A DNA stretch of 64,000 bases from positions 2,589,810 through 2,653,809 of the forward strand of contig NZ_BAABBV010000001.1 in the NCBI RefSeq assembly GCF_039538145.1, written 5' to 3'. The notes under the pieces are model-generated. The model was given only the letters and a program-made list of their open reading frames with translations, did no database searches and had not been told where the DNA came from. The stretch is from Gryllotalpicola daejeonensis (lineage in GTDB: Bacteria; Actinomycetota; Actinomycetes; Actinomycetales; Microbacteriaceae). Shown here piece after piece: positions 34,486-43,690 of the stretch (positions are counted from its first letter, which is position 1; each line of letters opens with the position of its first letter). A program made the position numbers and the translations under genes.

Positions 34486-37002
34486 TCACGACTCCCGCAC
34501 GATCTCCTCAGGAGCCTTGTCGGGCCGCAGCCCCCGCCACGACGGCTGGCGCAGCCGCCCGTCTCGGGTCCACTCCGCGAACTCGACCTCGCCGACGAGA
34601 TCGGGCTTCAGCCAGTGCGCGTCTCTCGCATCGGCGCGCGGCACGTCGACCAGCGCCGGTGTCTTTCGCTCGCGCTTGGCCGCGAGCTCCGACAGCTCCG
34701 AGAGCGTGCGGTCGTTGAATCCCGTACCGACGCGGCCCACGTAGGCGAGCCCGCCCTTGCCGGGAATCCCCAGCAGCAGCGACCCGACGGTGCCCGACCG
34801 CCGCCCGTTCCCCGGCCGCCAGCCGGCGATCACAACCTCCTGCGTGCGGTGCAGCTTGACCTTGATCCACGCCTCTGAGCGCTTCCCAACTCGGTACGGC
34901 GCCTCGCGGTCCTTGACCATGATGCCCTCGAGGCGCAGCTCACGCGCGCGGTCGAGCGCCTCCGAGACCGACCCGTCGAACTCCGGCGGCACGAGGATGT
35001 CGCCTTCTGAGCGCACCGTGTCCTCCAGCATCCGCCGCCGCTCGTCATACGACTCGCCCGTGACGTCCTCGCCATCCAGCTCGAGCACGTCGAACAGCAT
35101 GAACTTCACCGGCACGCCTTTGCGCACCCGCTCGACATCACCCGGCTTCGTGAGCCGCATGCGCTGCTGCAGCAGCCCGAAGTCGGGCAGCCCGCGCTTG
35201 TTCACGCCGATCACCTCGCCGTCGAGCACGGCGTCGTGGCCGCCCAGCCGGTCGGCGAGGTCGGCGAACTCTGGGTACGTCGTCGTGATGTCGATGCCGT
35301 TGCGGCTCACGAGCTTGGTCTCGCCGCCGCGAACATATGCGAGCACGCGCACGCCGTCCCACTTCATCTCGACGGCCGCGTCATCGGCGTGCGCGCTCTT
35401 CTCGCTGCCGAGCGTTGCGAGCATGGGCTGGTATTCGCGTTTCGATGCGGATGCCTTCCCCGACGGCTTCTTCGCCGACGAGGCCGCCTTCTTCTTCGCT
35501 TCCGCCGGTCGAATATCTCGCTCTGCGACCGTATCGAGACCCTTTCCTGACGAGGCGCTCTTGCTCTTCGCCGTGCTCTTCGCCGTGTTCCGAGCCTTGC
35601 CCTTGTCCTCGTCCAGCTCCATGCGGTGAATGAGCCAGTTCTTCTCGTCCCCGCCCTGCTTCGTCTGGATGAGCGCAACCTTCACCGGCTCGCCCCCGAG
35701 CCCGCCGTCGCGCGCACCGTGCAGCGTCGCGATCACCTCGTTGTCGCGGAACTTCTCGTACTCGTACTCGCCGTGATCCCAGATGTCGACGTGGCCGGCG
35801 CCGTACTCGCCCTTCGGGATGTCGCCGGAGAACGAGCCGTACTCGATCGGGTGGTCCTCGACGTGCACCGCGAGGTGGTTCTTCTCACCGAGCTCCGGCA
35901 CGCCCTTCGGCAGCGCCCAGCTCACCAGCACCCCGTCGTGCTCGAGGCGGAAGTCGTAGTGCAGGCGCCGCGCTGCGTGCTTCTGAATGACGAACGACGT
36001 GCCCGACCCCGGCCGCGGCGCCTTCTCGGGCACCGGTTCCGGCGTCTTCTTCGCGTCGCGCATGCTGCGGTAGGTTGCGAGGCGGTCGGCCTCGCCGGCG
36101 TTCTGCGCGGGCGGCGCGAGCGGCTCGGCGGCATCCCCCCGCTTCTTGATCAGCCCCATGACCTCGTGCAGCTCGATCTGGCGCAGCCGGCCGGACGTGA
36201 TCTCGCGCCACGTGCGCGGCATCGCGACGAACGGGCGCGAGCGGCCACGCAGCGAATAGGGCGTGACGGTGGTCTTCGCCGCGTTGTTCTGGCTCCAGTC
36301 GAGCATGACCTTGCCGCGGCGATCGACCTTCTTCATCGTCGAGATCACGAGGTCGGGGTGGTCGGCCTCGAGCGAGCGGGCGAGCTCGTGCGCGAGCTCG
36401 TTCGTCTGCTCAGAGGTGGACTTGCCGTCGAGCGCGGCGTAGAGATGGATGCCTTTGCTGCCGCTCGTGACGGGCACGGAGTCGAGCCCCATGTCGTCGA
36501 GGATCGCCTTCACGAGCTTCGCCGCCTCGACGCACTCCGGCAGCCCGACGCCCTCGCCGGGGTCGAGGTCGAGCACCAGCCGGTCGGGGTTGCCGCGCTC
36601 GCCGTCTTCCGTGAACCGCCACTGCGGCACGTGCAGCTCGAGCGAGGCGATCTGCGCCAGCCACGTGAGCGTGGCGACGTCGTTGAGCAGCGGGTACGAG
36701 TTGTCGTGATCCTTGTGGTGGATGACCTGCCTGGCGACCCACTCGGGCGTCGAGTCGTCGAGGTCCTTCTGGAAGAACACCATGCCGGGCTTCTCGGCGG
36801 TGCCGACCCCGTTCACCCAGCGCTTGCGGGTCACCGGCCGGTCGCTCGCGTAGGGCAGCAGATAGGGTGCGACCTCGGTGTAGTACCTGATCACGTCGCC
36901 CTTCGTGGTGCCCGTCTCGGGGTACATCACCTTGTCGAGGTTGCTCAGGGTGAGCCGGTGTCCTTCGACGCTGACGACTTGCTGTTCGCTTTTCCTGGCC
37001 AC
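34486..37002 (-). CDS. ligD: Multifunctional DNA ligase LigD (NHEJ)
   Basis: An 838-residue non-homologous end-joining enzyme, in the order polymerase/primase, phosphoesterase, ligase, as in mycobacterial LigD. The polymerase domain (about 10-290) has the catalytic pair Asp145 and Asp147 in LVLDLDPGEG and SGSKGIHLYAAL. The phosphoesterase (about 335-462) has HAARRLHYDFRLE with His342 and His348, and HPIEYGSFSGDIP. The ligase (about 523-838) has the adenylated Lys547 in EMKWDGVRV, then DGEVIG, GIMVKDREAPYR and EAWIKVKL. The linker at 463-522 is Lys/Ala/Ser-rich and carries a REP-derived peptide. It is divergent from ku. Confidence 0.95.
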   Translation of the reverse strand: MARKSEQQVVSVEGHRLTLSNLDKVMYPETGTTKGDVIRYYTEVAPYLLPYASDRPVTRKRWVNGVGTAEKPGMVFFQKDLDDSTPEWVARQVIHHKDHDNSYPLLNDVATLTWLAQIASLELHVPQWRFTEDGERGNPDRLVLDLDPGEGVGLPECVEAAKLVKAILDDMGLDSVPVTSGSKGIHLYAALDGKSTSEQTNELAHELARSLEADHPDLVISTMKKVDRRGKVMLDWSQNNAAKTTVTPYSLRGRSRPFVAMPRTWREITSGRLRQIELHEVMGLIKKRGDAAEPLAPPAQNAGEADRLATYRSMRDAKKTPEPVPEKAPRPGSGTSFVIQKHAARRLHYDFRLEHDGVLVSWALPKGVPELGEKNHLAVHVEDHPIEYGSFSGDIPKGEYGAGHVDIWDHGEYEYEKFRDNEVIATLHGARDGGLGGEPVKVALIQTKQGGDEKNWLIHRMELDEDKGKARNTAKSTAKSKSASSGKGLDTVAERDIRPAEAKKKAASSAKKPSGKASASKREYQPMLATLGSEKSAHADDAAVEMKWDGVRVLAYVRGGETKLVSRNGIDITTTYPEFADLADRLGGHDAVLDGEVIGVNKRGLPDFGLLQQRMRLTKPGDVERVRKGVPVKFMLFDVLELDGEDVTGESYDERRRMLEDTVRSEGDILVPPEFDGSVSEALDRARELRLEGIMVKDREAPYRVGKRSEAWIKVKLHRTQEVVIAGWRPGNGRRSGTVGSLLLGIPGKGGLAYVGRVGTGFNDRTLSELSELAAKRERKTPALVDVPRADARDAHWLKPDLVGEVEFAEWTRDGRLRQPSWRGLRPDKAPEEIVRES
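35507..35541. repeat. REP-like palindrome, family 1, inside ligD linker
   Basis: This 35-base sequence (GGTCGAATATCTCGC ... CCGTATCGAGACC) lies in the region coding LigD residues about 488-499. In frame it reads LDTVAERDIRP. It matches the intergenic copy at 33166-33203 at both ends. Confidence 0.65.
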
Positions 37003-37077
37003 GGCGGCAGGCTACGGGCACGTCCGGCAGGCTTCCAGGGCCTTGACGCTGAGCGGATGCCCGGGCCAGATGGATCT
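37003..37077. promoter_or_regulatory. Divergent ligD/ku promoter region
   Basis: The two NHEJ genes start 75 bases apart on opposite strands, so their promoters overlap here. No clear -10/-35 pair or SOS box was identified. Neither start has a strong ribosome site. Confidence 0.5.
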
Positions 37078-37935
37078 ATGCGAGCAATCGGAAAGCGCTC
37101 GATCTCCTTCGGGCTCGTGAACGTGCCCGTGAAGATCTACACCGCGACTCAGGACCACGACATCTCTCTGCATCAGGTGCATGACAAGGACGGCGGGCGC
37201 ATCCACTACGAGCGCCGGTGCGACGTCTGCGGGAAGGTGATCCCGTTCGAGCACATCGACCACGCCTACGACTCCGGCGACCGCACGGTCGTGATCAGCG
37301 ACGAGGACATGGAGTCGCTGCCCGAGGCGAGCCGCGACGACGTCGAGGTGGTCGAGTTCGTGCCCTCCGAGCAGCTCGACCCGATCACCTTCGAGCGCAG
37401 CTACTACCTCGAGCCCGAGAAGGGCGGCGTGAAGGCATACGTGCTGCTGCGCCGCACGCTCGAGCGCACCGACCGCACCGCGATCGTGCGCTTCGCCCTG
37501 CGCAACAAGACGCACCTCGGCGCGCTGCGCGTGCACGACGACGGCGTGATGGTGCTGCAGTCGCTGCTGTGGGGCGACGAGGTGCGCGAGGCCGACTTCT
37601 CGGTGCTCGAGAAGCCCCCGCGCATCACGCCGAAGGAGCAGGAACTGGCGGACTCCCTCGTCAAGAGCCTCGAAGCCGACTTCAACCCGGCCGTGTACAA
37701 GGACGAGTACCAGGAGGAGCTTCAGAAGCTCATCGACGCGAAGCTCGAAGAGGGCGACTCGGTCGACACCGCCGCGACCTTCGGCGAAGAGGCGGAAGAG
37801 GGTGAAGAGGAGGGCGGCGCAGAGGTCGTCGACCTGATGGAGGCACTGCGTCGCAGCGTCGACCGCAAGCGGTCCTCGCGCTCGAGCGACAGCGACAAGT
37901 CCTCTTCCGGAACCCGCCGCCGCAAGGCAAACTGA
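37078..37935 (+). CDS. ku: Ku DNA-end-binding protein
   Basis: A 285-residue bacterial Ku homodimer subunit that encircles broken DNA ends and recruits LigD. The core matches closely: MRAIGKRSISFGLVNVPVKI YTAT, HDKDGGRIHYERRCDVCGKV IPFEHI, then a strand-rich barrel and the bridge helix region. The C-terminal tail (about 240-285) is acidic, then Lys/Ser/Arg-rich (VDRKRSSRSSDSDKSSSGTR R), as in actinobacterial Ku. ATG at 37078 was chosen because the frame continues open far upstream through the antisense of ligD; that extension is not Ku. Confidence 0.95.
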   Translation: MRAIGKRSISFGLVNVPVKIYTATQDHDISLHQVHDKDGGRIHYERRCDVCGKVIPFEHIDHAYDSGDRTVVISDEDMESLPEASRDDVEVVEFVPSEQLDPITFERSYYLEPEKGGVKAYVLLRRTLERTDRTAIVRFALRNKTHLGALRVHDDGVMVLQSLLWGDEVREADFSVLEKPPRITPKEQELADSLVKSLEADFNPAVYKDEYQEELQKLIDAKLEEGDSVDTAATFGEEAEEGEEEGGAEVVDLMEALRRSVDRKRSSRSSDSDKSSSGTRRRKAN

Positions 37936-37957
37936 CCGTCGAGCGAAGGAGCCCACC

Positions 37958-38338
37958 ATGCTGACATCCGCGCACGCCTTCAGCGGTCTCGGCGTCACCG
38001 ACCTCGCCGCCGCCAAGGAGTTCTACGGCGGCAAGCTCGGCCTCGTCGTCGAAGAGAACCCGGCCGGACTCACGCTGCAGCTGCCCGGCGGCTCGAGCCT
38101 GTTCGTGTACCAGTCGCCGAGCTTCGAGCCCGCCGGCTACACGGTGCTCAACTTCGAGGTCGCCGACATCACGACCGCCGCGACCGAACTGCGACTGGCC
38201 GGCATCGAGCTCGAGCGTTACGAGGGCCTCCCGCACGACGAGGCGGGCATCGTGCGCGGCAAGTCGGTCGGCGAGGGCCCCGACATCGCCTGGTTCCGCG
38301 ACCCGAGCGGCAACATCCTCTCGATCCTGCAGAACTGA
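37958..38338 (+). CDS. VOC-family (glyoxalase-like) protein
   Basis: A 126-residue vicinal-oxygen-chelate protein with two beta-alpha-beta-beta-beta modules: FSGLGVTDLAAAKEFYGGKL GLVVEE and the second ending IAWFRDPSGNILSILQN. Members include glyoxalases, extradiol dioxygenases and resistance proteins. The metal-ligand set here is incomplete (Glu or His at the usual positions is unclear), so it may be non-catalytic. GAAGGAG precedes the ATG. It follows ku after 22 bases on the same strand. Confidence 0.85.
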   Translation: MLTSAHAFSGLGVTDLAAAKEFYGGKLGLVVEENPAGLTLQLPGGSSLFVYQSPSFEPAGYTVLNFEVADITTAATELRLAGIELERYEGLPHDEAGIVRGKSVGEGPDIAWFRDPSGNILSILQN

Positions 38339-38347
38339 CCGCGCCCG

Positions 38348-39253
38348 GTGATCGTCGCCGTCGCACTGGCCCTCGCCTGCGGAATGTCATATGGCGTCAG
38401 CGATTTCTTCGGCGGGGTGAGTTCGGCGCGGGTGCGCGTCGCGCCCACCTCGTTCCTGACCTACGGGCTCGCGACGGTCGTGGCCGCCGCAGCCCTGCTC
38501 GTCGCGGGCGGCAGATGGAGCGGCAGCGCGCTCGCCTGGGCCGTCCTCGCCGGGCTGTTCGCGGTCTCGGGCACACTGGCGTTCTACGCCGCACTCGTCG
38601 CGGGCCCGATGAGCCTGGTGACCCCGATCGTCGGCACCATCGAATCGGCGGTGCCGGTCATCGCGGCGGTGCTCATCGGGCAGCGCATGACGGCGCTCAC
38701 CTGGCTCGCGATCGTCCTCGCGATCGCCGGCGGCGCGCTGGTGTCGCTCAAGATCGGAGCGGGCGAGCGTCTGACCGCGCGGCCGGCGCTGCTGGCCGTC
38801 GCGGGCGGACTGCTCTTCGGCGGCTCGATCATCGCGCTGAATCGCGCGCCGCGCGACTCCGGTCTGATCCCGGCGGTCTTCGAGGGCGGTGTCGGCTTCG
38901 TCATCATGGCCGCGCTGCTTGCGTGGGCGCGGGCGAGCACGCGCGTCTCGCGTCTGCTGCGACTCTTCGACGGCGGCGCGGATGCCGCACCTGCGGCCGC
39001 CGCACCGGGGCGGTCCGGCATCCGCTCCTATGCGGCGGGCATCGCCTCCGGCGTCCTGCTCGGCGCGAGCAACACGCTGCTCGTGCTGGCCTTGCGCGCC
39101 GGCCCGCTCGCCGTCGTCTCGGTGCTCGCGGACCTCTATCCGGTTGCCGCGGTGCTCCTCGCGTGGCTGGTGCTGCGCGAGCGGCTCTCGGCGGTGCAGG
39201 TCTCTGGAGTGGCGCTCGCGGTCGGGGCGTCCGCGCTGTTCGCGCTTGCCTGA
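38348..39253 (+). CDS. EamA-family (DMT) transporter
   Basis: A 301-residue membrane protein with ten hydrophobic helices arranged as two EamA repeats (GMSYGVSDFFGG... and YAAGIASGVLLGASNTLLVL AL). Drug/metabolite transporters of this type export amino acids, nucleobases or other small molecules. Signature stretches: VTPIVGTIESAVPVIAAVLI GQRMTALTW and VVSVLADLYPVAAVLLAWLV LRERLS. GTG at 38348 lies nine bases after the VOC stop, suggesting co-transcription. Substrate unknown. Confidence 0.88.
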   Translation: MIVAVALALACGMSYGVSDFFGGVSSARVRVAPTSFLTYGLATVVAAAALLVAGGRWSGSALAWAVLAGLFAVSGTLAFYAALVAGPMSLVTPIVGTIESAVPVIAAVLIGQRMTALTWLAIVLAIAGGALVSLKIGAGERLTARPALLAVAGGLLFGGSIIALNRAPRDSGLIPAVFEGGVGFVIMAALLAWARASTRVSRLLRLFDGGADAAPAAAAPGRSGIRSYAAGIASGVLLGASNTLLVLALRAGPLAVVSVLADLYPVAAVLLAWLVLRERLSAVQVSGVALAVGASALFALA

Positions 39254-39284
39254 GCCCACATGCTGCGCACGTTAAACGGATGAT

Positions 39285-39328
39285 GGGGCCAACGCGGTCA
39301 GGAAGCACTTCCTGACCGCGTCGGCCCC
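39285..39328. terminator. Strong bidirectional terminator hairpin
   Basis: GGGGCCAACGCGGTCAGGAAG pairs with CTTCCTGACCGCGTCGGCCCC (one mismatch) around CA, between the convergent EamA and surface-protein genes. Confidence 0.8.
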
Positions 39329-39343
39329 AGTCAAGGGTTGCGG

Positions 39344-42300
39344 CTACCGACGGGGAGAGTCGGCGGTCCGCTCCTTCCGGCGCAGCAGCAGAGCGACTGC
39401 GCCGATCATCAGCAGGGCGAGCGCGGCGGCGAGGCCCGAGCTGATGTCTGTGCCGGTGCGGGCAAGGCTGCCATCGGCCGCAGCGGCGGCTGCCGCAGAC
39501 GGGTCGAGGGCGAGCGGGGCGGCCAGCGCGCCACTGGTCACGAGACCGGCAGGCTCGGTGCCGCTGGTGCCTGCACCAGGGTCGGTCCCGTTGCCGGGCG
39601 TGCTGCCCGTGCCGGGGTTGGTGGTGGTGCCGGTGCCGGGCGTCGTGCCGGTGCCGGGGGTAGTGGTGCCGGTGCCGGGCGTCGTGCCGGTGCCGGGGTC
39701 GCTGCCGTCACCAGGGTTGCTGCCATCACCGGGGTTGCTGCCGTCGCCCGGATCCGTAGCGGTGGCGTCGGTGTCGCCGAGCACATCGGTGAGCACCGAG
39801 TCGAGCAGGCCGGACTGGGTGGTGACATCGGAGTTCACGACGTCCTGCAGGGCGGCGACCGGGTCGTCGGACTGCAGCGCAGCGGCGGTGTCAGCCGCGG
39901 TGTCCGCCACGCCGTTCAGCGTGTCGTCGACCGTCTGAGCGGTGTTGTTCAGCGCGTCGTCGACGGTGGTCGCGAGGTCGCCGGCGAGGTCGCCGCCGGA
40001 CTCGACATCGGTGATCACGTTGTCGACGTCGGTTGCGGCGTCGCCGACCAGGCCGCCCTCGACGAGGGCGCCGTCACCGGCGATGTCGTTCGCGGCCGAG
40101 TCATCGCCCGTGACGTCGGCGAGGGGCGAGTCGTCGCCGGTCGCGGCGTCGAGCGGGCTGTCAGAGCCGAGCACCTGGTCGACGATCGGGTCGCCGACCG
40201 TCTGGTCGAGCGTGGCGCCCGGGTCGGTCAGGTCCTCGAGCACGTTGCCGCCGTCGGTGGCCTGGTCGACCACGTTGCCGTCACCGAGAACGGTGTCCAC
40301 GACACCGGCGCCGAGGGCCGAGGTGATCGGGTCAGTGCCGGTGCCGGTGCCAGTGCCGCTGCCGGCTCCGCTTCCGGGCGTGCTGGTCGTGTCGGTGTCG
40401 CCGAGCACGTCGGTGAGCACCGGGTCGAGCAGGCCGGACTGCGTGGTGACGTCGGAGTTCACGACGTCCTGCAGGCCGCCGACCGGGTCGTCGGACTGCA
40501 GCGCGGCGGCGGTGTCGGCCAGGGTCTGGTCGGTGCCGGCCACGGCGTCATTCACCGTCTGCGCCGTGTCAGCGGCAGCGTCGTCGAGCAGGCCGCCAGC
40601 GTCGGTGAGGTCGCCGACCACGTCGCCGCCGGACTCGACGTCTGTCAGCACGTCGTCGCCGTTGGTCGCGGCGTCGCCGACCAGGCCGCCCTCGACGAGG
40701 GCACCGTCGCCGGCGATGTCGTCCGCCGCGGACCCGTCACCCGTGATGTCGGCGAGGGGCGAGTCGTCGCCGGTCGCGGCGTCGAGCGGGCTGTCCGAGC
40801 CGAGCACCTGGTCGACGATCGGGTCGCCGACCGTCTGGTCGAGCGTGGCGCCCGGGTCGGTCAGGTCCTCGACCACGTTCCCGCCGTCGGTGGCCTGGTC
40901 GACCGCGTTGTCAGCGCCGAGCGCGCTGTCGACGATGCCGTTGTCGATCGCAGAGCTGACCGGGTCGGTCGCGGCGGAAGCTCCACCGGCCGGGGCCGTG
41001 GTGCCGGCGCCGGTGCCCGAGTCGCCGAGCAGGTCGGCGGCTGCGTCATCGGTGAGGCCGGTGCTGTCGAGAGCATCGGAGGTGTTGTCACCCGCGTCCG
41101 TCACGGTCTGCGACAGATCGCCCGCGACGTCGCCGCCGCCGAGCAGGTCGGTCACGGTCTGGGCGGTGTCGGTCGCAGCGTCTGCGGCAAGGCCGTTCGC
41201 GACCTGGTCGTTCAGGTTGGCCGCGGCGTCCTGGCCGGTGGTGGTGAGGTCGTTCGTGACCCCGTTCACGTCGGTGCCGAGGTCGTCGGAGACCGGGGCG
41301 CCCGTGGCGAGGTCGTTCAGCACCGCGTCGGTGTTCTGGGTGGCGTCGCCGACCAGGCCGCCCTCGACGAGGGTGCCGTCACCGGCGATGTCGTTCAGGC
41401 CCGAGTCCTGCCCGACGGCCGCGTCCACGATGTCCGACGTGGCGGTGGTGTCGGTCAGGCCGTCGACCGTGCCCGTGACCGGGTCAGCGGTGGCGGGCAC
41501 CTGGCTGTCCGAGCCGAGCACCGAGTCGAGCAGGTCGTCGCCTGCCACGGTGTCGACCGGGCTGTCTGAGCCGGTGAGGTCCTCGAGCGGGGTGGCGTCC
41601 GTTCCGCCGAGCAGTGCGGACGTGGCATCCGTGAGCCCGGTGTCGGTCACCGGGGCGACTGCGTTGCTGAGCTCGTCGCCTGGAACGGTGTCCGTGCCGG
41701 GGGCCGAGCTGGTCGCGGTGGTCGCGCCGAGCGTGTCCGCAAGCGCGGTGTCGGTGAGGCCGGTCGAGTCGGTGGCATCCGCCGTGCCGGTCAGCGCGTC
41801 GTTCACCGTCGTGCCGAGGTCGGCCCCGGTCGCAGCCGCGTCACCCGAGAGCAGGTCGCTCGTGGTGTCGGCCACGTTGTCGGTTGCGGTCGGGACAATG
41901 CCCGAATCGCCGATGACCTGGGTGCTGTTGGTCTGCGCGTCGGTCACGGTCGTGTTGACGTCCGACACGGCGTCGCTGACGGTGTCGCTCACAGCGCCCG
42001 CGACGTCGCCGCCGGAAGTCACTGCGTCGAGCACGCTGTCGGTGTTCGCCGCGGCGTCGCCCACCGTGCCGCCGTCCACGAGGCTGCCGTCCCCGGGAAC
42101 ATCTGCGGCGGCGGAATCCGCGCCGACGAGTGAGTCGACGACCGCGGGAACCGCGGTGCCGGCCGTTGCCTGGTCGACGGCGTCGGTTACCGGCGCGACG
42201 GCCGTGCCCGCTCCGCCGACCACGGAGTCGACGACGGTGTCGCCCGCGACGGCGTCGACGAGGCCGTTGTTGGTGAGCAGCGACGAGACGGGGCTGGTGC

Positions 42301-42427
42301 TCGTCGGGTCGGATGCTGTCGATGTGGTGGGGTCGCCGGTGGCGGCATTCGCCGCCGCGGCCCCCGCGAGGGTCAGACCCCCGAGGGCGACTGCGAACCA
42401 CAGCGCCCTAGCGGTATTGGCTTTCAC
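39344..42427 (-). CDS. Repetitive sortase-anchored surface protein (LAXTG)
   Basis: A 1027-residue exported protein. It has a signal peptide (WFAVALGGLTLAGAAAANA), then more than 850 residues of low-complexity repeats dominated by Asp, Thr, Val, Ala and Gly, without Cys or Trp in the repeats. A Pro/Gly/Thr spacer follows (PGTGTTPGTGTT), then a C-terminal sorting signal: LARTG at 988-992, a hydrophobic helix (LAAALALLMIGAVALLL) and RRK. LAXTG is the motif for class E sortases of high-GC actinobacteria. Two modules of about 200 residues are near identical. GTG at 42427 has AAGGAG upstream. The role is probably cell-surface adhesion or a structural coat, by inference. Confidence 0.85.
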   Translation of the reverse strand: MKANTARALWFAVALGGLTLAGAAAANAATGDPTTSTASDPTSTSPVSSLLTNNGLVDAVAGDTVVDSVVGGAGTAVAPVTDAVDQATAGTAVPAVVDSLVGADSAAADVPGDGSLVDGGTVGDAAANTDSVLDAVTSGGDVAGAVSDTVSDAVSDVNTTVTDAQTNSTQVIGDSGIVPTATDNVADTTSDLLSGDAAATGADLGTTVNDALTGTADATDSTGLTDTALADTLGATTATSSAPGTDTVPGDELSNAVAPVTDTGLTDATSALLGGTDATPLEDLTGSDSPVDTVAGDDLLDSVLGSDSQVPATADPVTGTVDGLTDTTATSDIVDAAVGQDSGLNDIAGDGTLVEGGLVGDATQNTDAVLNDLATGAPVSDDLGTDVNGVTNDLTTTGQDAAANLNDQVANGLAADAATDTAQTVTDLLGGGDVAGDLSQTVTDAGDNTSDALDSTGLTDDAAADLLGDSGTGAGTTAPAGGASAATDPVSSAIDNGIVDSALGADNAVDQATDGGNVVEDLTDPGATLDQTVGDPIVDQVLGSDSPLDAATGDDSPLADITGDGSAADDIAGDGALVEGGLVGDAATNGDDVLTDVESGGDVVGDLTDAGGLLDDAAADTAQTVNDAVAGTDQTLADTAAALQSDDPVGGLQDVVNSDVTTQSGLLDPVLTDVLGDTDTTSTPGSGAGSGTGTGTGTDPITSALGAGVVDTVLGDGNVVDQATDGGNVLEDLTDPGATLDQTVGDPIVDQVLGSDSPLDAATGDDSPLADVTGDDSAANDIAGDGALVEGGLVGDAATDVDNVITDVESGGDLAGDLATTVDDALNNTAQTVDDTLNGVADTAADTAAALQSDDPVAALQDVVNSDVTTQSGLLDSVLTDVLGDTDATATDPGDGSNPGDGSNPGDGSDPGTGTTPGTGTTTPGTGTTPGTGTTTNPGTGSTPGNGTDPGAGTSGTEPAGLVTSGALAAPLALDPSAAAAAAADGSLARTGTDISSGLAAALALLMIGAVALLLRRKERTADSPRR
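39772..40990 (-). repeat. Two long near-identical internal modules
   Basis: Two DNA segments about 620 bases apart (about 39772-40345 and 40390-40990) code near-identical protein modules. Each runs VDQATDGGNV(L/V)EDLTDP ... GDGALVEGGLVGDAAT ... LQDVVNSDVTTQSGLLD. A third, diverged module lies further toward the N-terminus. The similarity implies recent duplication, and copy number could vary between strains. Confidence 0.75.
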
Positions 42428-42538
42428 GAGAAAACTCCTTGACTGGGTAGGAGGGACCGCAGCGATCGCGCGATCCGTGGGTACGCGTCTGCCCGCCATG
42501 CGCTCGCCGAGACGGCAAGCAGGCGGACTGCGCCCTAC

Positions 42539-43690
42539 CTAGTCAGGCGTTGAGTCGTGCTCGAAGACGGGGGATGCCGGCAGAGCATCGGTGCCTTCGA
42601 GGGTGGAGAGCCCCGCACCGAGCGCGGGGAAGTCGAAGCCGCTGAGCGAGCTCGCGAAGGGCGTGGAGCCCGCGCCGCTGCCGCCGCCGACAGCGGCGGA
42701 GCCGGCGCCGCCGGCGAGCAGGCCGCCGGGTGTCAGCGGGCTGCCGAGCGGGGTAGTGAGCTGCGCCGGCCCGACAGCGGACGGCGTGACCGTCAGCGCT
42801 GCGATGCGGCCGTTGCCGGGCGCGCTGAGAGAACCCAGAACAGGGCCGTGCAGCGGCTCAGCGGCGGCGATGCTCGGAGCGGCAGCGGTAGGCGTCGGCA
42901 GGCCTGCAGAGTCGCCGGAAAGCGCGCTGTCGAGGCCGCTGCCGAGCGCGTCGCCACCGGGCAGAAGACCGTCCGCGATGGGCAGCGAGCCGATCGTGGG
43001 AGCCTCGCCGGAGAGCCCGGCGTCGAGCCCGTCGGTCGTTTCCGTCACCGTCGTGTCGACCGTTCCCGTGAGGGAGGCGATCGCGTCGTCGAGGCCGGCC
43101 GCCGCAGGCGACGTGACCGTCGAAATCGGGTTGTGACCGGCGATTCCGCTGACCGCGGAGCCGACAACAGGAGCCTGCTCGATGCCGGAGACGACACCGT
43201 CGACCGCGGCCGAGACGCCCCCGAGCACGGTGCTCGCGGGCTTTGCGGCACCAAGCTGAGACACGGTGTGGGTGACCGGCGAAGACACGTGTGAGACGGT
43301 CTGGGTGACCGGCGTGGTGACGGCTTTGACAGGCGCCTGGACCGGCGCCGGAAGCGTGTGAACGGCCGTCGACACGACGGCTGAGACCGTGCCGGTCGTC
43401 GGCTTCACCACGGCGTCCGCCGTCGTTCCGACGCCACCGGCGACACCGTCGACCGCATGGGTCACCGAGCCAAGCGTCGAGCCGACGCCCGACAGTGCCG
43501 GGCCCAGCAGCGAGCTGTCGGATGCCGTGTGGCTGACGGCCTGCGTCGAGTCAGAGAGGGTCTCTGCGTGCGCTTCAGACGGCGAGAGAACCTGCGACAG
43601 GACGAAGAGCCCGCCGCCGACGGCGGTCGCGATCAGGGCAGCACGAATCGTGGCCTTGAGCCACGACGGCATGCGCCGATCCGAATCCAT
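42539..43690 (-). CDS. Secreted Ala/Val/Thr-rich protein
   Basis: A 383-residue exported protein directly upstream of the sortase-anchored protein in the same direction (111 bases apart). The signal region is WLKATIRAALIATAVGGGLF VLSQVLS, with probable cleavage at SEAHA. The mature sequence is Val/Thr/Ser/Ala-rich with phased repeats (VTTPVTQTVSHVSSPVTHTV SQ; GLDDAIASLTGTVDTTVTET). It lacks a sortase signal, so it may be released or bound non-covalently. GGGGGAC precedes the ATG at 43690. Composition and pairing suggest it works with the anchored neighbour; no family is recognised. Confidence 0.75.
   Translation of the reverse strand: MDSDRRMPSWLKATIRAALIATAVGGGLFVLSQVLSPSEAHAETLSDSTQAVSHTASDSSLLGPALSGVGSTLGSVTHAVDGVAGGVGTTADAVVKPTTGTVSAVVSTAVHTLPAPVQAPVKAVTTPVTQTVSHVSSPVTHTVSQLGAAKPASTVLGGVSAAVDGVVSGIEQAPVVGSAVSGIAGHNPISTVTSPAAAGLDDAIASLTGTVDTTVTETTDGLDAGLSGEAPTIGSLPIADGLLPGGDALGSGLDSALSGDSAGLPTPTAAAPSIAAAEPLHGPVLGSLSAPGNGRIAALTVTPSAVGPAQLTTPLGSPLTPGGLLAGGAGSAAVGGGSGAGSTPFASSLSGFDFPALGAGLSTLEGTDALPASPVFEHDSTPD

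Noticed and set aside
35626..37077. Upstream in-frame extension of ku reading through ligD antisense
   Set aside because: Ku homologues begin at MRAIGKRSISFGLV; the extension has no family similarity and lies entirely opposite ligD.
39338..42542. Long plus-strand frames (743 and 866 codons) opposite the repetitive surface protein
   Set aside because: Antisense shadows of repeated GC-rich codons; the minus strand has the signal peptide, ribosome site and sortase signal.
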